Of a DNA stretch of 64,000 nt, positions 25,311 through 34,408 are shown one piece after another (position 1 is the first letter of the stretch; each line of letters begins with the position of its first letter). This DNA is from Pseudomonadota bacterium (GTDB lineage: Bacteria; Pseudomonadota; Gammaproteobacteria; Acidiferrobacterales; UBA6901). The stretch lies in assembly GCA_021819085.1 (NCBI GenBank), contig JAKASJ010000005.1, forward strand, positions 62,001-126,000, written 5' to 3'. The position numbers and the translations under genes are program-made. The notes beneath the pieces were generated by a model that was given only the letters and a program-made list of their open reading frames with translations, ran no database searches and was not told the origin of the DNA.

Positions 25311-25859
25311 ATGTCACAGCCCCTGCTTACCCCCCAGATCCCGGCCGGCGAGGAGGCCCGAGTTGCCGCGCTCTACGGGACCATCGAGGCCCGTCTGGGT
25401 TTCGTGCCGGACGGTCTGCGTCTTTACGGGATCAGCCCCCCGCTGCTCGAGACCTTCGTCGGCACCGTGGGTTATCTCAATACCGAGTCCACCCTGGGCC
25501 CACGGCTCGCGGCGATGATCCGCTATCTCGTTTCTTCCCAGGCACACTGCAGCTTCTGCATCGACATGAACGAAGGGTTCCTGACCGGCATGGGGCTTGA
25601 TCTCGCGGCGATCCGCGCCGCGCGCGGCGATCTGGAGGCGGCCCCCGTCGAGGCGCGCGAACGCCCGCTGCTGCGGCTTGCCCTGAAGGCTGTTACCAAA
25701 CCCGAGCAGGTGAGCGCCGCCGATCTTGACGCAGCCCGCGCCGCGGGCTGGGACGACCGTGGCATCTTCGATGCCGTCGCTTTGGCCACGGGCAACCGGG
25801 CTTTCAACCTGCTGCTCGCCACCTTCAAGGTGGAACACCAGGGGGTCTTCGCCGCTTAG
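25311..25859 (+). CDS. Carboxymuconolactone decarboxylase / AhpD-like protein
   Basis: 182 residues. The family helix bundle carries the redox motif C-x-x-C with flanking residues in AHCSFCIDMNEGFL near residue 84, as in AhpD-like alkylhydroperoxidases. A KAVTKPEQVSAADLDAARAAGW segment and the FNLLLATFKVEHQG end are normal for the uncharacterised peroxidase-related subgroup. It pairs with the upstream TetR regulator by shared operator. A role in peroxide or electrophile defence is likely, by family. Confidence 0.88.
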   Translation: MSQPLLTPQIPAGEEARVAALYGTIEARLGFVPDGLRLYGISPPLLETFVGTVGYLNTESTLGPRLAAMIRYLVSSQAHCSFCIDMNEGFLTGMGLDLAAIRAARGDLEAAPVEARERPLLRLALKAVTKPEQVSAADLDAARAAGWDDRGIFDAVALATGNRAFNLLLATFKVEHQGVFAA

Positions 25860-25884
25860 TCGCAAGCGGGGCGCGGCGCATTTC

Positions 25885-25920
25885 GGTATCCCCCTCGTTC
25901 CGCGAGACGAGGGGGATACC
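25885..25920. terminator. Strong hairpin after the AhpD-like gene
   Basis: GGTATCCCCCTCGT, eight-base loop, ACGAGGGGGATACC: a perfect 14-bp stem 25 bases after the stop. No T-tract follows, so it could be a terminator, an mRNA stabiliser or a REP-type repeat. Confidence 0.6.
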
Positions 25921-26168
25921 CCGCGACGTGCGTTGGCTGGGATGACGGCATCACGCGGGGGCGGAGCAAGACGTGCCGTCCTGCAGAATCCACGCGGTGA
26001 ATCGTACAGATGCACATCCGGCTGCTCGCGCGCAAACAGCATCTGCCGTGTTACACATCTTTGAACCCGCTTCATCGTTCTCATCGCCTGTGTCGGCAAC
26101 AAATAAGGTTCAGCCCCGCTAAATGCGGCTACCGGTAGCGTTTTCGCAGCCCCGGCGCCTGGGCCGAA
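25921..26168. other. Intergenic stretch without a supported gene
   Basis: Between the hairpin and the dehydrogenase relic I see no coding frame with family character and no further repeat. Confidence 0.6.
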
Positions 26169-26832
26169 TTGGCAGTCGCACCCGTCGAGCGGGTCTATGC
26201 CGTCCCTGCGGCAATACCCGATGTGTCGACCGCACAGTTCGCACCCAATCATTTGACCGCGTGGGGACTGTTTGCGCGATGTGACTTGCCGGCATCTGCC
26301 CGCATTGTTAATTACGGCCGGACGGTCGACGGTTGCGCAGATGCTGACGAGACTCGCTCAGTCCGGAGGGCTCAATGCTGCCTTGCTTATCCGCGAAGGC
26401 TCAGGGTACAGCGCGCGAGGCGTCGATTCCGGACACACTGCATCGGCCCGAGGCAGCCTCGCGGAAGTGTTACGGATAATCTCCGAAGAGCGAGGCTTCG
26501 ACGCCATTATTGACCCCGTGGGCGGTGCCTGCACGCCGGGGCCCGGTGGTCGATTGATTTCGTATGAATTACTCGCCGACAGCGAATTTTTAATCAAGGT
26601 TTCTCGCCTCCTATCCAGGAACATGATCTGGCAGGGATTCGGAACGGATCGATGGCTGAGCCACGCTCCAGCCGAACTACTAAAGAATGCGGAAAGTGAT
26701 CTTTGGAACTTGTTCTCTGAGCAACCTGATCTTTTGCCTGTAATTGGCGGGTTTCCCCTGTCTCGGATTCATGAGGCAATCCAGTCGGCCAGCGCTCCGC
26801 AGGAGCCAGGCAAGATTCTGTTGGTCAGTTGA
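26169..26832 (+). pseudogene. Zinc-type alcohol dehydrogenase/quinone reductase relic
   Basis: A first frame reads VERVYAVPAAIPDVSTAQFAPNHLTAWGLF, the segment before the nucleotide-binding domain of MDR-superfamily dehydrogenases. After a shift near 26,290 the second frame continues with LITAGRSTVAQMLTRLAQSGG, then IIDPVGGACTPGPGGRLISYELL, and ends with FPLSRIHEAIQSASAPQEPGKILLVS, the usual end of the family. The N-terminal catalytic domain is missing. It is a truncated, frameshifted pseudogene. Confidence 0.78.
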
Positions 26833-26970
26833 CGAGCAATGTCGATGTGCTCGCATGAGTTATCGCTAAGACCGAGGACCTGTCGGCGAGATTCCGGATT
26901 GATCACAAGCGATCCGATTGGATTGCCCGGCGGAATCAATACCTCCGACCAATCATCGATGGTCAACGAA

Positions 26971-28353
26971 TCAACGTATTGCCCGACCCGCGAGCAGGGT
27001 CCCGCCCAATACCACTCCCGCCCCGATGCGCATCGCGAGGCTGAACCCGGAAGCGCCTGCACCGACGGTGTCGTAGACGGCCCCGAGCACCGCCACGCCA
27101 AACGTAGCTCCCACCATCCTCGCCGTATTGGCCAAGGCCGATGCGGTTCCGGCGCGGGAGGAGTCGACGGCCGCCACCGCCACCGCGAGCACCGGCCCCG
27201 TGTTGAGGGCCATGCCGACCCCGGTCAGCAGGAGACCAATTTCCGCCAGCCAGAGAGGCCTGCCTGCGTGCGTGCAGGAAAGCACGCCGATTCCTGTGCC
27301 GATCAGGGTCATGCCCCAGACCATGAGCCGCCGGGCGCCGAAGCGGTGGCTCCACGGGCCCGACTGATGCGAGAGTGCGACAAATGCCAGGGACATGGGC
27401 AACAGGGCAATCCCGGCCCACGTGACGCTCAAGGCACCGGACTGCAGCCAGACCCAGGGCAGCAGAAACAGCACCCCGTACATCCCGAACGTCATGGCGG
27501 CCGCTACGCCCATCGCTGCGATCAGCGCACGGTTGCGCAGGAGGGCCAACGGCAACATGGCGGTGTCGCCGGCCCGCCGTTCCACCCACAGGAATCCCGC
27601 CAGGCACACGCCGCTGAAAGCGGCACTCCAGCCGGCGAACTCACCCCGTTCGATGACCGCGAGCGTAAGCCCCGCAATCCCGGCGCCTGCCAGGAACTGT
27701 CCCGGAAAATCCAGCCTGCGGCCGTCCGCGTCGGAGGATTCCGGCAGCACCCGCACCAGCCAACCGACCAGCAGGCCGAGCGGAATGATCAAAAGAAAAA
27801 TGCTGCGCCAGCCGGCGAACGAGATCAGGAGCCCGCCGAGGGTCGGCCCGATCGCCAGCGCAGCGCCATTCGTACCGGCCCAGATGCCGATGGCGTGCGC
27901 CCGCCTTCTCGGGTCGGTCCAGATGACGCGGATCAGCGCCAGGGTGCTGGGCACCAGCAAGGCCGCCCCGATGCCCGACACCACCCGCCCCAGGACCAGC
28001 ACTGCGGCACTCGGCGCCAGCCCAGAAGCCAGCGCGCCGAGGGTAAAGAGGCCGGCGCCCCAGCGGAACACGCGACGGCGGCCAAACATGTCGGCCAACG
28101 TGCCCCCCGACATCAGGAGCAGGGCATAGGTCAGGGTGTAGCCGTCCACCGTCCATTGCAGCATCCTCATGGGTGCCTGAAGGGCAACACCGATGGCGTG
28201 CACCGCCAGGTTGACGACGGAGGTGTCCACCTGGACCATCAAGACCGCCAGGCAAAGGGTCAGGAGGATCACGCGGGAATGTGCTGTGTCCGCCCCCGGC
28301 TGTTTCCTGGCCGTACTCGCCCCGACATCGTGGTCCGTACCCATGGGGATCAA
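26971..28353 (-). CDS. DHA2-type MFS drug efflux transporter
   Basis: 460 residues with about 14 membrane helices, of the EmrB/QacA (DHA2) group. The first helix pair carries VLMVQVDTSVVNLAVHAIG, the classic DHA2 start. Motif A is GGTLADMFGRRRVFR after helix 2, and motif C is near VLGRVVSGIGAALLVPSTLALI. It is divergently transcribed from an ArsR-type regulator, with a palindrome in the shared promoter region. A proton-driven drug or solvent exporter is the likely role; the substrate cannot be read from sequence. Confidence 0.92.
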   Translation of the reverse strand: MIPMGTDHDVGASTARKQPGADTAHSRVILLTLCLAVLMVQVDTSVVNLAVHAIGVALQAPMRMLQWTVDGYTLTYALLLMSGGTLADMFGRRRVFRWGAGLFTLGALASGLAPSAAVLVLGRVVSGIGAALLVPSTLALIRVIWTDPRRRAHAIGIWAGTNGAALAIGPTLGGLLISFAGWRSIFLLIIPLGLLVGWLVRVLPESSDADGRRLDFPGQFLAGAGIAGLTLAVIERGEFAGWSAAFSGVCLAGFLWVERRAGDTAMLPLALLRNRALIAAMGVAAAMTFGMYGVLFLLPWVWLQSGALSVTWAGIALLPMSLAFVALSHQSGPWSHRFGARRLMVWGMTLIGTGIGVLSCTHAGRPLWLAEIGLLLTGVGMALNTGPVLAVAVAAVDSSRAGTASALANTARMVGATFGVAVLGAVYDTVGAGASGFSLAMRIGAGVVLGGTLLAGRAIR

Positions 28354-28431
28354 CTCCGTGCTTTATGGTGATGCCCGAGCGTAACCGGGAATACGGCCCA
28401 ATGCTTCGGCCGCCACCGAAGTGTGGTAAAA

Positions 28432-28449
28432 CCGATTACGTATAATCGG
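28432..28449. promoter_or_regulatory. Palindromic operator between MFS and ArsR genes
   Basis: CCGATTA-CGTA-TAATCGG, perfect 7-bp arms, 17 bases before the ArsR-type start and 78 bases before the MFS start. It probably is the binding site by which the regulator controls both genes. Confidence 0.7.
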
Positions 28450-28466
28450 GGAAGGAGGGTACGCGA

Positions 28467-29153
28467 ATGTCGAATGCGCTCGGGGTTGCCGAGATCGCGG
28501 GCCTGGTCGGGGAGCCGGCGCGCGCGAACATGCTGCTGGCGCTGGGCGACGGCCGCGCTTTGCCTGCAGGCGAGCTGGCTGCCTGCGCCGAGGTCACGGC
28601 GCAAACAGCCAGCGGGCACCTGGCCCAGCTCGAACAGGCCGGGCTGTTGATCTCGATCCGCCAAGGCCGGCATCGCTATTACCGGATTGCCTCGCCGGAC
28701 GTCGCCACGATGCTGGAAGCCGTCATGGTGGTCGCGGCCAGATCGCCTCGCCCAGCCGCACGCTTGCGGATCGATCCGGACTTGCAGCGCGGACGCACCT
28801 GCTACAACCATCTCGCCGGGCGGCTGGGGGTGGCGGTCTGCGATGCGCTGGTCCGCGCCGGCCGCGTGGCGATCGACGGAGAAGTCGCACACGTCACGCC
28901 GGAGGGCCTCAACTTTCTGCAGACCTGGGGGATTCCTGTGGCAGGGATGCGCAAACACCCCTATTGCCGCACCTGCATTGACTGGAGTGAGCGCCGGCAT
29001 CATCTGGCCGGTGCCGTGGGCATCGCGATTCACAGGCGCTGCCTTGAGTTGCAATGGATCGAGCACCATCTCGACAGCCGCGCGGTGCGCGTCACGCGTG
29101 CCGGGAGGCAGGGCTTCGAAAGAGCCTTCGGAATCGTGGGAGCAGGGTTATAA
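28467..29153 (+). CDS. ArsR-type winged-helix regulator
   Basis: 228 residues. The N-terminal 95 residues form an ArsR winged helix: EIAGLVGEPARANMLLAL, then LPAGELAACAEVTAQTASGHLAQLEQAGLL and IRQGRHRYYRI. The C-terminal half (from about residue 105) is an extra domain with CYNHLAGRLGVAVCDAL and HPYCRTCIDWSERRHHLAGAVG, characteristic of a long ArsR subgroup; its Cys/His residues could bind metal or a thiol-reactive ligand. It is divergent from the MFS exporter and is its likely repressor. Confidence 0.9.
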   Translation: MSNALGVAEIAGLVGEPARANMLLALGDGRALPAGELAACAEVTAQTASGHLAQLEQAGLLISIRQGRHRYYRIASPDVATMLEAVMVVAARSPRPAARLRIDPDLQRGRTCYNHLAGRLGVAVCDALVRAGRVAIDGEVAHVTPEGLNFLQTWGIPVAGMRKHPYCRTCIDWSERRHHLAGAVGIAIHRRCLELQWIEHHLDSRAVRVTRAGRQGFERAFGIVGAGL

Positions 29154-29355
29154 GGAGCGCAGCGGGAAAACGAACATCCGGATCCGGAAACCGGGTCACC
29201 TGCCCATTCCGGTCACGGTGTCGGGGTCCCTGCGCCCTGCCGGTGGCACCACCCCGTCCATGCCGACCGATCGGGCAGACGCGTGGGTCATTGTGATTGC
29301 CCGACGGAGTGAAATATCCCTGGCGCAACGCCTAGAGCAAGAACGAGGATAAACA

Positions 29356-29751
29356 ATGCACAAGGGAAGCTGCTTATGTGGTGCCGTGAAGTACGAAGTG
29401 CGCGGCGATCTCGGGCCGATCGTGCTTTGCCATTGTTCGCGCTGCCGCAAGGCCAATGGTTCGGCGTTCGCCTCCAACGCCCCGGTGGCCAGAAAAGATC
29501 TGGTGGTCGTGGACGGTGCCGAGTCTCTCAAAAGCTTCCGCACCGCTGCCGGCGTGCACCGGATGTTCTGTCAAAACTGTGGCTCGCCCATCTTCAGCTG
29601 GCGGGAAAGCCATCCGGAAATGGCCCGTATACGAATCGGTACGCTCGATACGCCGGTTCCCGGAAAGCCAACGGCCCACATTTTTGTGGGTTCGAAAGCC
29701 GAGTGGGATCAAATCTGTGACGACTTGCCCCAGCATGAGGGGATGCCGTAA
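29356..29751 (+). CDS. GFA-family protein (S-(hydroxymethyl)glutathione synthase-like)
   Basis: 131 residues with the full GFA zinc-binding pattern: GSCLCGAVKYEV, LCHCSRCRKANGSAF, and FCQNCGSPIFSWRES. Members of this family include glutathione-dependent formaldehyde-activating enzymes, but most are uncharacterised. Its first 52 bases plus 22 bases upstream recur at 34,890-34,963, where only a truncated copy remains. It is monocistronic. Confidence 0.9.
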   Translation: MHKGSCLCGAVKYEVRGDLGPIVLCHCSRCRKANGSAFASNAPVARKDLVVVDGAESLKSFRTAAGVHRMFCQNCGSPIFSWRESHPEMARIRIGTLDTPVPGKPTAHIFVGSKAEWDQICDDLPQHEGMP

Positions 29752-29976
29752 GGGGGGCAGCCAGGCCGAACTTTCCCTGAACGCCGAGTGCAAATGTGCA
29801 GCCGCACGGATTCGCAATGCACGCTCGTGTACGCTGCCGCGGGTCCGCGCCAGCGTAACCGGAGATGAGCCCCAAGGCGCACCCGCCACTTCCGCCTTCC
29901 CGTCCTACGCATTCCAATTCCATTACGCGCCACATAATTGGCGCAATCCGGTGTATCGCGCCACCACGAGGTCCGA

Positions 29977-30240
29977 ATGCCGAAAAAGATCCCGCAAAAC
30001 GAGATCGACCTTATTTTGTAGGCAGTTTCTCGATTTCCCGGGGGCTCTGTCGAGGATATCAGCGGAGTGCTGGATAAGCTGAATATACAGTACGCCGGCC
30101 GTCTGCACCGGGAACATGCCACCAAATCCAATGTCCGGATCTACGACCATGTAGATACTGGACACCCGGTCCTGATGCGAATGTGGCAACGGCGCCAGCG
30201 TGGATACCGAGCGATGGGCACGACATCGGCGAATCTGTGA
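29977..30240 (+). pseudogene. Chimeric relic ending in a DEAD/DEAH helicase C-terminus
   Basis: The frame starts MPKKIPQNEIDLIL, has a TAG stop at codon 15, and continues VSRFPGGSVEDISGVLDKLN. It then reads YAGRLHREHATKSNVRIYDH and VDTGHPVLMRMWQRRQRGYRAMG. The last part matches the C-terminal end of UvsW-type superfamily II helicases. The first part resembles the N-terminal DNA-binding segment of an unrelated protein. A deletion probably fused the two; the product would not be functional. Confidence 0.6.
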
Positions 30241-30549
30241 CGCTGGCGCCCGAGTAGCGTCAGCCACCCCAGGCAGAATCGGTCCACGGGCGATCATGCC
30301 GGGGCCCGGGGTCGATAACAGCTCATGACCCGAAGCGGCTGCTTGAAGGAGAAGAGTCTCCGCGACACCCGATTTGATGCCGCCGGGGCCGAGCAGCCTG
30401 GCGATCATGGTCAGGGCATGGACCCGGAGAATCAGCAGCGATCTCTTCGCGTCGATGCTACCGATCGATTGCGATTAGACAAGTCTGTGAAGCCGTTACG
30501 GATTATGATTCGCGATCGAAATTTCGCCACCGACAGCCTCAATGACCAA
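30241..30549. other. Intergenic stretch without a supported gene
   Basis: About 310 bases between the helicase relic and the convergent fic gene. I see no family-like frame here. Confidence 0.6.
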
Positions 30550-31932
30550 CTAACTCCGCTGTCTGGAGTTTGCTTTATTCAGCTTCCCCAGTCTTTCGGA
30601 AAGGTTTGCAGGGGAAACGAAAACGAATGCTCTCCCGACGCGCGATTTTTCCAGTAACCGAAGTTCGGCAAGTTCCAGCAGATCAGTGCGCGCAGTGTCG
30701 TACGTCACATCGTGCGATTTCCGATGGCCTTCAACGCGGTAATTGGCGTTTGGCCGGCGCAGCGCATGCCCAAGTAGCGCGATCTGACGGTGGTTGAGCC
30801 TGGTCCTCAGGGTTGGCGATTTTCTGATCATTTCTTCGATTTCGTGTACCTCGTCGATCTTTCGGGCGAGGTATTCATGCAGGTCACCGATCGCACGGAC
30901 GATCGTTTTAAGCTGGTGCACAATGAAGTACGTTATGTCGCCTCCGTCAGTCTCGGTATAGAGATACGCGCGCGCGTAATCCGCCGGCGCTGCTTTGAGT
31001 ATGCGCGAAATCGAGAGATATTCGGTCAACCAGTATCCCTGGTTGAGCATTGACCAGTAGAACAGGGTGCGCGCCGTCCGGCCGTTGCCATCCGTGAACG
31101 GATGGTCGTAACCGAGCATGAAATGCAGGATGATCGCTCGGATTGCCGGATGCATGAAGGGCTCAGTATTCTTGTCGTTGGCGAAACGGCAAAGTCGCTT
31201 TATCCGCTCCCCGAGTTCCGCAGCAGCCGGTGGTGTATGAAGCGCCTCGCTATCACGGACATCGACGACGTGGACGTCATCCTCATCGCGGCGCAGCCGA
31301 CCTGCGGCGGAAGGATCGTCGAGGGTGTCGACGACGAGCATGCCGTGTAGTTCGAAGATGATCGATGGCGTCATTTCCTCCGCGGCGAATTGGCGAATGA
31401 ACTGCATCGCCTGATAGTTATTGAAGATCATTTGTTCGCTACGTGTCCGTGGCTTTCTGCCTTCGCGGAGCATTTCCTTCGCGACGCGACGCGTAGTGGA
31501 CGCGCCCTCCAGTTGGCTGGAGGTGATCGCTTCCTCGATGAGCGAGCTAATTAGATAAGAGTCCCTCGTCTGCGGATTGCTGATCTGCTCCGTGCCGGGA
31601 ACCTGTCCACTGGCAGCGCGATCCAGCTGGTGGAGCAGGCCGAGTACGACATCTGGCATTGTGTAGGAAAAGGGGCGGCCATGCTTGTCCTTAAAGAGCA
31701 ATGGTCGGGACAGGGCGATCCGCGCCGATTTGGCAGCGAACCACCACTCCTCCGTCGAGAGATTTTCGGGCGGTGTGAGATGACGCAGTTTGTCCCAGTG
31801 CAGGTACTCGCCGCGGGGCGCGGGACCTACCCCGCTTCCTACGAGATCAAGGAACCGCTCGGGGCCTTTTGCGCTGCGCGAGAGTTTGTTGAGCAGATCA
31901 TCCATCTTGGGCGGTGTCAGTGGAATCTTCAT
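30550..31932 (-). CDS. Fic-domain AMP-transferase-type protein
   Basis: 460 residues. A DUF4172-like N-terminal region (HWDKLRHLTPPENLSTEEWW) is followed by the inhibitory helix motif TSSQLEGA near residue 140 (S/T-x-x-x-E-G), so auto-inhibition is expected in cis. The catalytic Fic motif HPFTDGNGRTAR is complete (about residue 275). The C-terminal region from about residue 375 is a winged-helix domain (TRLNHRQIALLGHALRRPNANYRVEGHR) that could bind DNA. Upstream lies a series of TTGGTA sites. Such large Fic proteins modify target proteins, usually by adenylylation. Confidence 0.92.
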   Translation of the reverse strand: MKIPLTPPKMDDLLNKLSRSAKGPERFLDLVGSGVGPAPRGEYLHWDKLRHLTPPENLSTEEWWFAAKSARIALSRPLLFKDKHGRPFSYTMPDVVLGLLHQLDRAASGQVPGTEQISNPQTRDSYLISSLIEEAITSSQLEGASTTRRVAKEMLREGRKPRTRSEQMIFNNYQAMQFIRQFAAEEMTPSIIFELHGMLVVDTLDDPSAAGRLRRDEDDVHVVDVRDSEALHTPPAAAELGERIKRLCRFANDKNTEPFMHPAIRAIILHFMLGYDHPFTDGNGRTARTLFYWSMLNQGYWLTEYLSISRILKAAPADYARAYLYTETDGGDITYFIVHQLKTIVRAIGDLHEYLARKIDEVHEIEEMIRKSPTLRTRLNHRQIALLGHALRRPNANYRVEGHRKSHDVTYDTARTDLLELAELRLLEKSRVGRAFVFVSPANLSERLGKLNKANSRQRS

Positions 31933-31993
31933 TAGGGCGGCCCTTATTCAGGACAACGGAGGCTGTCGTGCGTATCTACCGAATTTATATATA

Positions 31994-32066
31994 TTGGTAG
32001 TTAATTGGTAGTCTAGCGAACAATCGGGTAATTACCAATATGGTAAATATTGGTAGAAAATTGGTA
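31994..32066. promoter_or_regulatory. Array of TTGGTA sites upstream of fic
   Basis: TTGGTA occurs at 31,994, 32,005, 32,050 and 32,061, giving two pairs with an 11-bp step (one helix turn). An inverted TACCAA sits at 32,033. The stretch is AT-rich in a GC-rich neighbourhood. The C-terminal winged helix of Fic makes autoregulation plausible. Confidence 0.6.
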
Positions 32067-32091
32067 ATTGTTTGCCCCGCAAAACGGGGGG

Positions 32092-32355
32092 CACTGTGAC
32101 AGCCAGATCGGCAGCGGCGCCCTGCCGCTCGAGCGGTTGCCGAGCCGGGCGCTGGCCCTCACTCCGGCGCGACGCAGGCGCGGCCAGGGCACTGCGCTCA
32201 AGCGTCTGGCGGAAGCCTTCCGTGCTCTGCCGGTGCCGGTCGTAGGCGCGGTGAGTGAAGGGGCGCTGAGGTTCGACCTGCGTTGTCTGGAAGACGAACG
32301 CGAATTCGTCGCGCAGCTGGGGCAGCTGCGTGTACGCGGCGGGCTGGCGTCATGA
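32092..32355 (+). pseudogene. selA: Selenocysteine synthase SelA, C-terminal remnant
   Basis: About 87 residues of the family C-terminus remain: CDSQIGSGALPLERLPSRAL, then LKRLAEAFRALPVPVVGAVSEGALRFDLRCL. The N-terminal four fifths, with the PLP lysine, are absent; the sequence changes at about 32,090 to the AT-rich fic promoter. The end overlaps the selB start as ATGA, so the original order selA-selB is kept. The remnant cannot make selenocysteyl-tRNA. Confidence 0.85.
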
Positions 32356-34344
32356 TCATAGGGACGGCCGGTCACGTCGACCACGGCAAGACGGCGCTCA
32401 TCAAGGCGCTCACCGGCGTGGATGCCGACCGCCTCAAGGAGGAAAAGGCGCGTGGCATCAGGATCGACCTCGGTTTTGCGTATTGTGCATTGCCGGATGG
32501 CGGGGTGCTTGGCTTCGTCGATGTCCCCGGACACGAGCGTTTCGTGCACAACATGCTCGCCGGAGCGACCGGTATCGATTGCGTGCTGCTGCTGGTGGCC
32601 GCTGACGACGGCGTAATGCCGCAGACCCGGGAGCATCTCGAAATCATCGATCTCCTCGGAATCTCCAGCGGCGTGGTTGCGATCAGCAAGATCGATCGCG
32701 TCGATGCCGCGCGCGTGGCGCAGGTCGAGCGCGATGTCCGCATGCTGCTCGGCCACACGCGCCTCTCGGGAAGCCCGGTTTTCGCGCTGGCCAGCGTGAC
32801 CGGAGATGGCATTGAGCCGCTGCGCAGGCACCTGGCGCACCGTGCGTTGCAATCCGCCGTGCGGCGCACCGACGCCTATTTCAGGCTGGCCGTCGACCGG
32901 TCGTTCACGCTTGCCGGCGTCGGCACTGTCGTCACCGGTACGGTGTTCGCAGGTCGCGTGCGGGTGGGGGACCGGCTGCTGGTATCGCCGTCCGGGGTAG
33001 AGGTTAGGGTGCGCGCCCTGCATGCGCAGAACCGCGAGTCTGAAACCGGTGAGGCCGGTCAGCGCTGCGCGCTCAACCTGACAGGAATCGAAAAAAAAGG
33101 ATGTCGTACGCGGCGACTGGTTGGTCGCTGCGCCACTGCACCGGCCGTGCCAGCGCTTTGATGCCCGCATCCAGGTTGCGCACTCGGCTGGCAGATCGCT
33201 GAGGCATTGGGCTGGCGTGCATGTGCATCTGGGTGCCGCGGACGTCGCGGCGAGCGTATCGGTGATCGGCGGGGCGGGCCTGGAGCCGGGCCGCGACGGG
33301 CTCGTGCGGATCGTGCTCGCAAGGCCGGCCGGCGTACTGCACGGGGACCGTTTCATTCTGCGGGATCAGTCGGCGCGCGCCACGTTGGCCGGCGGGGTGG
33401 TGGTGCAGCCGTTTGCGCCGGCGCACCGGGTGCGCACGCCGCAGCGCCTCGCGTTGCTTGGCGCGCTGGAACGCGATCCACCGCGCGCAGCCCTGGCCTC
33501 GCTTCTCGACATATCGACGTGCGGGGTGGATCTCGATGCGTTTGCCTGTGCCCGCAACCTGTTGCCCGATGCGATGCAGTCGATGCTGGACGACCTGGCG
33601 GTGACCACGGTTCCGACGGCTGCTAGCGGACCTGTCGGCTTCGCGCCGGCGCGCTGGGCCGCGTTGAAACAGGCGGTGCTGGAGCAGGTGGCCGCCGAGC
33701 ACCGCAGTGCTCCGGAACTGCTCGGCATCCAGGCCCGGCCGCTGCGCCGCAGGGTAGACGCGCAGCTCCACTGGGAGGTCTTTCTGGCCCTCGTTGAAGC
33801 GCTGTGTTCGGAGAAGCGCCTGGCGCGGCGCGGGCCTTGGCTGCACCTGCCCGGACACCGCATCCTGCTGACGGCTTCAGACGAGAAGTTGTGGCGCGCG
33901 GCCGTGCCGCTTATTCGCGCAACGCTTTTTCAGCCACCATGGGTGCGCGACCTGGCAGGGGTGCTTGGGGTGCCGGAGGTCCGGGTGCGGGCGCTGATGC
34001 AGCGTGTGGCCGTGCTGGGTGACGTCTACGAAGTGGTGCACGATCGATTTTTCCTGCGCGAAGCGCTATCGCGCATCATCGCGATCGCCGCGCAGATCGC
34101 AGCTGAGAGCGGGGTGGTGCGGGCCGCAGACCTGCGTGACCGGATCGGAACCGGGCGCCGGCTCGCCATCCAGATTCTCGAGTACCTGGACAGGACTGGT
34201 ACCGCGCGTCGCGTCGGTGACGCACATCGCCTGCGCATTACGGAGCTGCTGGTCGACGGGCCGGCGGTGCGCAGCGGGGATCGGCCGGGCGTGCCGGGAT
34301 CACTGGACAATGGAAGAGATACGCACCCCGGTGGGGCGACTTGA
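32352..34344 (+). pseudogene. selB: Selenocysteine-specific elongation factor SelB, frameshifted at an A8 run
   Basis: The first frame carries the GTPase domain: [47 protein letters not shown], and EF-Tu-like domain 2 up to CALNLTGIEKK. At 33,091-33,098 eight A residues shift the frame. With one A fewer, the next frame reads DVVRGDWLVAAPLHRPCQRF and continues to the winged-helix domains that bind SECIS RNA (LFQPPWVRDLAGVLGVPE, LRDRIGTGRRLAIQILEYLDRTG). The joined length, about 660 residues, is normal. It may be inactivated, read by slippage, or a sequencing error. The 3' end overlaps tRNA-Sec by 33 bases. Confidence 0.88.
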
Positions 34345-34408
34345 CTTCAAATCAGGTAGGGACCGTCAGTCGGCCCCTGGTGGGTTCGACTCCCGCTCTC
34401 TTCCGCCA
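34312..34408 (+). tRNA. selC: tRNA-Sec (anticodon TCA)
   Basis: 97 bases. The acceptor stem GGAAGAGA pairs over eight bp with TCTCTTCC, then G and CCA. The anticodon loop is CTTCAAA with TCA, the long variable arm GGGACCG/CGGCCCC has one mismatch, and the T-loop is GTTCGACTC. The eight-bp acceptor stem and long arm are diagnostic. It lies at the end of selB, as in many selAB-selC loci. Confidence 0.93.

Noticed and set aside
26839-28371. 510-residue plus-strand frame opposite the MFS gene
   Set aside because: It is an antisense shadow rich in His, Gln and Arg; the minus-strand MFS frame has clear membrane helices and motifs.
34312-34408. selC as an island attachment site
   Set aside because: tRNA-Sec is a known integration site, but I found no second copy of its 3' end in the window.
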